NCBI GenBank assembly: GCA_964019695.1
Contig: CAXHUL010000248.1
Coordinates: 372,001 to 436,000, forward strand
DNA from: Loripinus fragilis
Taxonomy: Eukaryota > Mollusca > Bivalvia > Lucinida > Lucinidae
Reading direction: 5' to 3'
DNA length: 64,000 nt
Shown in pieces: positions 61,427 through 64,000 of the stretch. Every line of letters starts with the position of its first letter. The stretch's first letter is position 1. The translations under genes and the position numbers were made by a program. The notes beneath the pieces were generated by a model that saw nothing but the letters and a program-made list of their open reading frames with translations, was not told where the DNA came from and did not search any database.

Positions 61427-61620
61427 GAGAAAATCTGATTCTGTTGCATGTGGACAACAAAAGCGCAGACCAGCCGGCGCATCCGCGCAGTCTGATCAGC
61501 GCATTTGCAGTTCGCTCTCAGGTAAATAAAATAGCTTAATCAGCAACATGCAAAATGAGTCAATAGCTGAGCAGGTTGGTTTGAACCTCTCCTAGTCGCA
61601 AAACTCGAAGACAGAATCTT
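61427..61620. repeat. Dispersed repeat with GCGCAGACCAGCC/CGCAGTCTGATCAG motifs
   Basis: GAGCCGTGTCGTGAGAAAAT, GCGCAGACCAGCCGGCGCAT and CCGCGCAGTCTGATCAGCGC resemble a short repeat I know as common in molluscan genomes (recollection, unverified). It lies ~130 bp upstream of the predicted start codon, in the presumed promoter region. Confidence 0.5.
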
Positions 61621-61886
61621 CATCACATCACATACCGGCGGCTTGTGACGGGGTCTTTTTGATGAGATATTGTTTTTAACTTCCTGTTTTACCCTTTATG
61701 TCAAGTAGCACTATCAAAATGACCCTCATATATCAGGAAAAAAACAATAGGATTTTGAATACTAAACGTTCATACCTTTGATCCGTCAAATACGAAAAAA
61801 GCCACACCATTATTTCATCTGTGTCTTTATAACCAGTTTCATTTAAGGAGAAAAAGTCGAAGTCGATGTCAGTTATGAATAATACA

Positions 61887-61922
<36 letters not shown>

Positions 61923-62850
61923 GTGGGAGGGGGGTCAAATTAAAATTCAATACCTGTCATGTGAACGAAAATGTGATTAAAATAAATTATTATTTAAGCC
62001 ACTGCTGCAAATTTAATTCCCATGATTCATCGGCGGACAGCAATATTAGGGTGCACCGGAATGGAAAAAAGGAGACATGCTTTTTATTGTATACGGTTTA
62101 AACATTATTACTATGTTCGCATTTTTACATGATGTCATATATGTTTGATGACGTCACATAATCGGTATGTACACGTATTCGCCAACGAACTACTAGAGCT
62201 CCTCCAATCGTACGCAGTATTAAGGCCTTCTTAGAGAGTATTCAGTACGCAGAGACCTGGCACGCAACATTCAGCAACTAGAGAAAATCGTACGCGTACG
62301 CAACAAAAATCTGTAAAAATTTCAGACCTTCCCAGTAATCGGATTGTCGGTATGAGACAAAATTCGGTCCATTTCTTGTCTATTATGGATCGAACCTATT
62401 CATTACCGTTGCGTTTTAAATCGTAATCCTGACTGGAATCCGGCTTCATTATTTTTAAACCTGCCGAAAGCAAATACGAAGCTGAAATAAGTTGACTGTT
62501 TTTAAAACGTCACCAATTAGAAGATTTGTGAAAAAAAATAAGAGATATAGCGTGGCTACATGTAAATAACACTTTGAGCAGGGGGCAAGAACTTTTTTTT
62601 TCAATAGAAACATTACCATTACTAATCTTACTTAAGAGATGCAAAGTGGACCGATCCCTCAGCACATATCTATAACCATGGACGAGTTCCGCTTATACTT
62701 TATATAGTTAGATGCTTGAGTTTGTGGACTAATATGGCTGAACTTCATTTTATATAATATCCGGCAGGTCTAAATTAATGCAATGAAAAACTTTTTTGAT
62801 CGTTATTTTTGCAGAGTTCACATGATTCCAATCGAAATCATGACGATTAA
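61621..62850. other. Upstream flank, nothing recognised except a T33 run
   Basis: Contains a T33 run at 61889-61921 followed by a G-rich stretch. No TATA box or other promoter signal is convincing for the minus-strand gene, and no other gene is visible. Confidence 0.55.
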
Positions 62851-63152
62851 ATAGAGGATCTTACATGAGTGCTCATGTTTTATTGAATTTATTAAACGAG
62901 TTGGGGAAAAGAGATAAAATCGCAACGAGTTTAATAAATTCGATAATACAAGAGCACGAATGTTTGATTCTATTTATCATATGACGTTAAGATAACTTTG
63001 AAATCTCTTTTCTGCCGTGAAAACGTTATAATTTTGTCATTATGTACGCTACGTTGTTATGGACGTCATAACGTTTCCCGAAAATCAATAAAACACTAGT
63101 GGTTTACAGATTTTATTGCATGGCCTTATTTCACTCCCAGGCGCGACGTCAT
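62851..63152 (+). repeat. Dispersed repeat family C, copy 3 (short form)
   Basis: ATAGAGGATCTTACATGAGT through CACTAGTGGTTTACAGATTT to CACTCCCAGGCGCGACGTCA. Same internal structure as copy 1 without its SINE. Confidence 0.75.
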
Positions 63153-63566
63153 AATGATAATAGCACTGAAAAAACTGCTAAAACGTTTAAACGTTATTTT
63201 TTTCCTCCAGTGGATGTCGGCATTGGCTGTATATTTTCGAACGTCATTATGTTGTCACAACATCATAGCCGCGCGCAACGTTTGAAAATTGTGAACAAAA
63301 ACACTGGCTACATGTAATTGATCAGTCAGGATCACATTGCATTCCGTCCAACGCCGTGCAAAAAAAACTTAATTTAAGTATTGTAAAGTTACCAACAGAG
63401 TTAATTTAAAGACTGGAAATATTTCTGAACGGCTGTCTAAAGGCTAAATAATTTCATAGCCATTATTGCACAAAGGTTCCTTTTATTGGCACCAGGACTT
63501 TAGTTAAGAGTGCTTAACGAAAACGTGACTAATTTTCTTATTTCTCAACCAATACATATGTTATGG

Positions 63567-63606
63567 GTACTCAAAAGAACCGTCTCTTTTGAGACGGTTC
63601 TTTTGA
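63567..63606. repeat. Hairpin CTCAAAAGAACCGTCTC
   Basis: CTCAAAAGAACCGTCTC and its inverse form a near-perfect stem, followed by ACCAAAAACAAATGTTTAAA. Degenerate relatives occur at 29868-29905 and 35368-35420, so it marks the end of a dispersed element. Confidence 0.6.
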
Positions 63607-63765
63607 GCACCAAAAACAAATGTTTAAACTGATGGGTAAGAAAATACTTACAAATTTACGCTCAAAAATTGTGTTTATCTAAACCTGTGATAGCATTCTA
63701 CAAAATTTACACAAATGCTTACACTGATCAAAGACAATTCTAAGCACCTAGACCTGAACTGATAT

Positions 63766-63792
63766 GCCTCTCTCTCTCTCTCTCGCGCGCGC

Positions 63793-63862
<70 letters not shown>

Positions 63863-63870
63863 GTGTGTTT
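63766..63870. repeat. (TC)n(GC)n(GT)n compound microsatellite
   Basis: CT repeats, then GC repeats, then ~40 GT units with one GC interruption. The poly-Cys-Val open frame over it is an artefact. Confidence 0.95.
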
Positions 63871-64000
63871 TATTTTCCTCGAAATTCTAGATGTTATCAG
63901 CTAATCAATATACAATCATGCAAAACACTATGTAATTTACTTAAGATGACAATGAAGGTCGGATATGTGCGTTTAAAGAGGTATAAGTGATGTGCGTTTA

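Noticed and set aside
61300..61430. Core promoter (TATA box) for the minus-strand gene
   Set aside because: Only AT-rich sequence; no convincing TATA or initiator, and an upstream 5' exon cannot be ruled out.
63799..63990. Frame starting with a Cys-Val repeat
   Set aside because: Translation of the GT microsatellite.

Overview
This window is eukaryotic, AT-rich, dense in mobile DNA, and almost entirely occupied by one large multi-exon gene on the minus strand. I infer a bivalve mollusc. The reasons are the predicted receptor (fucolectin-type lectin domain + Sushi domains + transmembrane helix + tyrosine phosphatase domain, a combination I associate with bivalve receptor phosphatase families), short exons in kilobase introns, and dispersed repeats of a molluscan style (elements beginning near AGCTCACCTG and ending near CAGGTGAGCGAT, with ~160 bp tandem cores). 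I cannot name the species.

The gene. I can follow 18 coding exons from a signal-peptide exon at 61191-61299 down to a phosphatase P-loop exon at 2506-2641. Every exon has AG/GT borders and every junction keeps the reading frame (2742 nt, 914 codons). Predicted order: signal peptide; F-type lectin (FTP) domain in two exons; five Sushi/CCP domains, one exon each; short stalk and glycine-rich TM helix with a basic stop-transfer; a juxtamembrane segment with several tyrosine motifs; then a catalytic PTP domain with KNRY motif, WPD loop, HCSAGIGRTGT P-loop and Q-loop. The final helix of this PTP domain, any second PTP domain and the 3' end lie beyond base 1. The gene looks like a cell-surface glycan- or pathogen-sensing receptor whose cytoplasmic effector is a tyrosine phosphatase; that role is inference from architecture.

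Layout from low to high coordinate: 1-2505, intron with a decayed Tc1-like transposase and a nested SINE; 2506-25146, PTP exons with introns full of repeats (~160 bp arrays, a five-unit 213 bp array, a 1.6 kb TIR element); 26037-30236, juxtamembrane and TM exons, with an 848 bp palindrome between them; 33973-46077, five Sushi exons, with a ~190 bp tandem array and a nearly intact DD37D mariner between them; 50252-53543, lectin exons; 53544-61190, a 7.6 kb first intron; 61300-64000, upstream flank with repeats and a GT microsatellite.

No other protein-coding gene, rRNA, functional tRNA or CRISPR is supported. Extra Sushi exons could have been missed, because all extracellular exons are phase 1-1 and an overlooked one would not break the frame. 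Family names A, B, C and K for dispersed repeats are my own labels.
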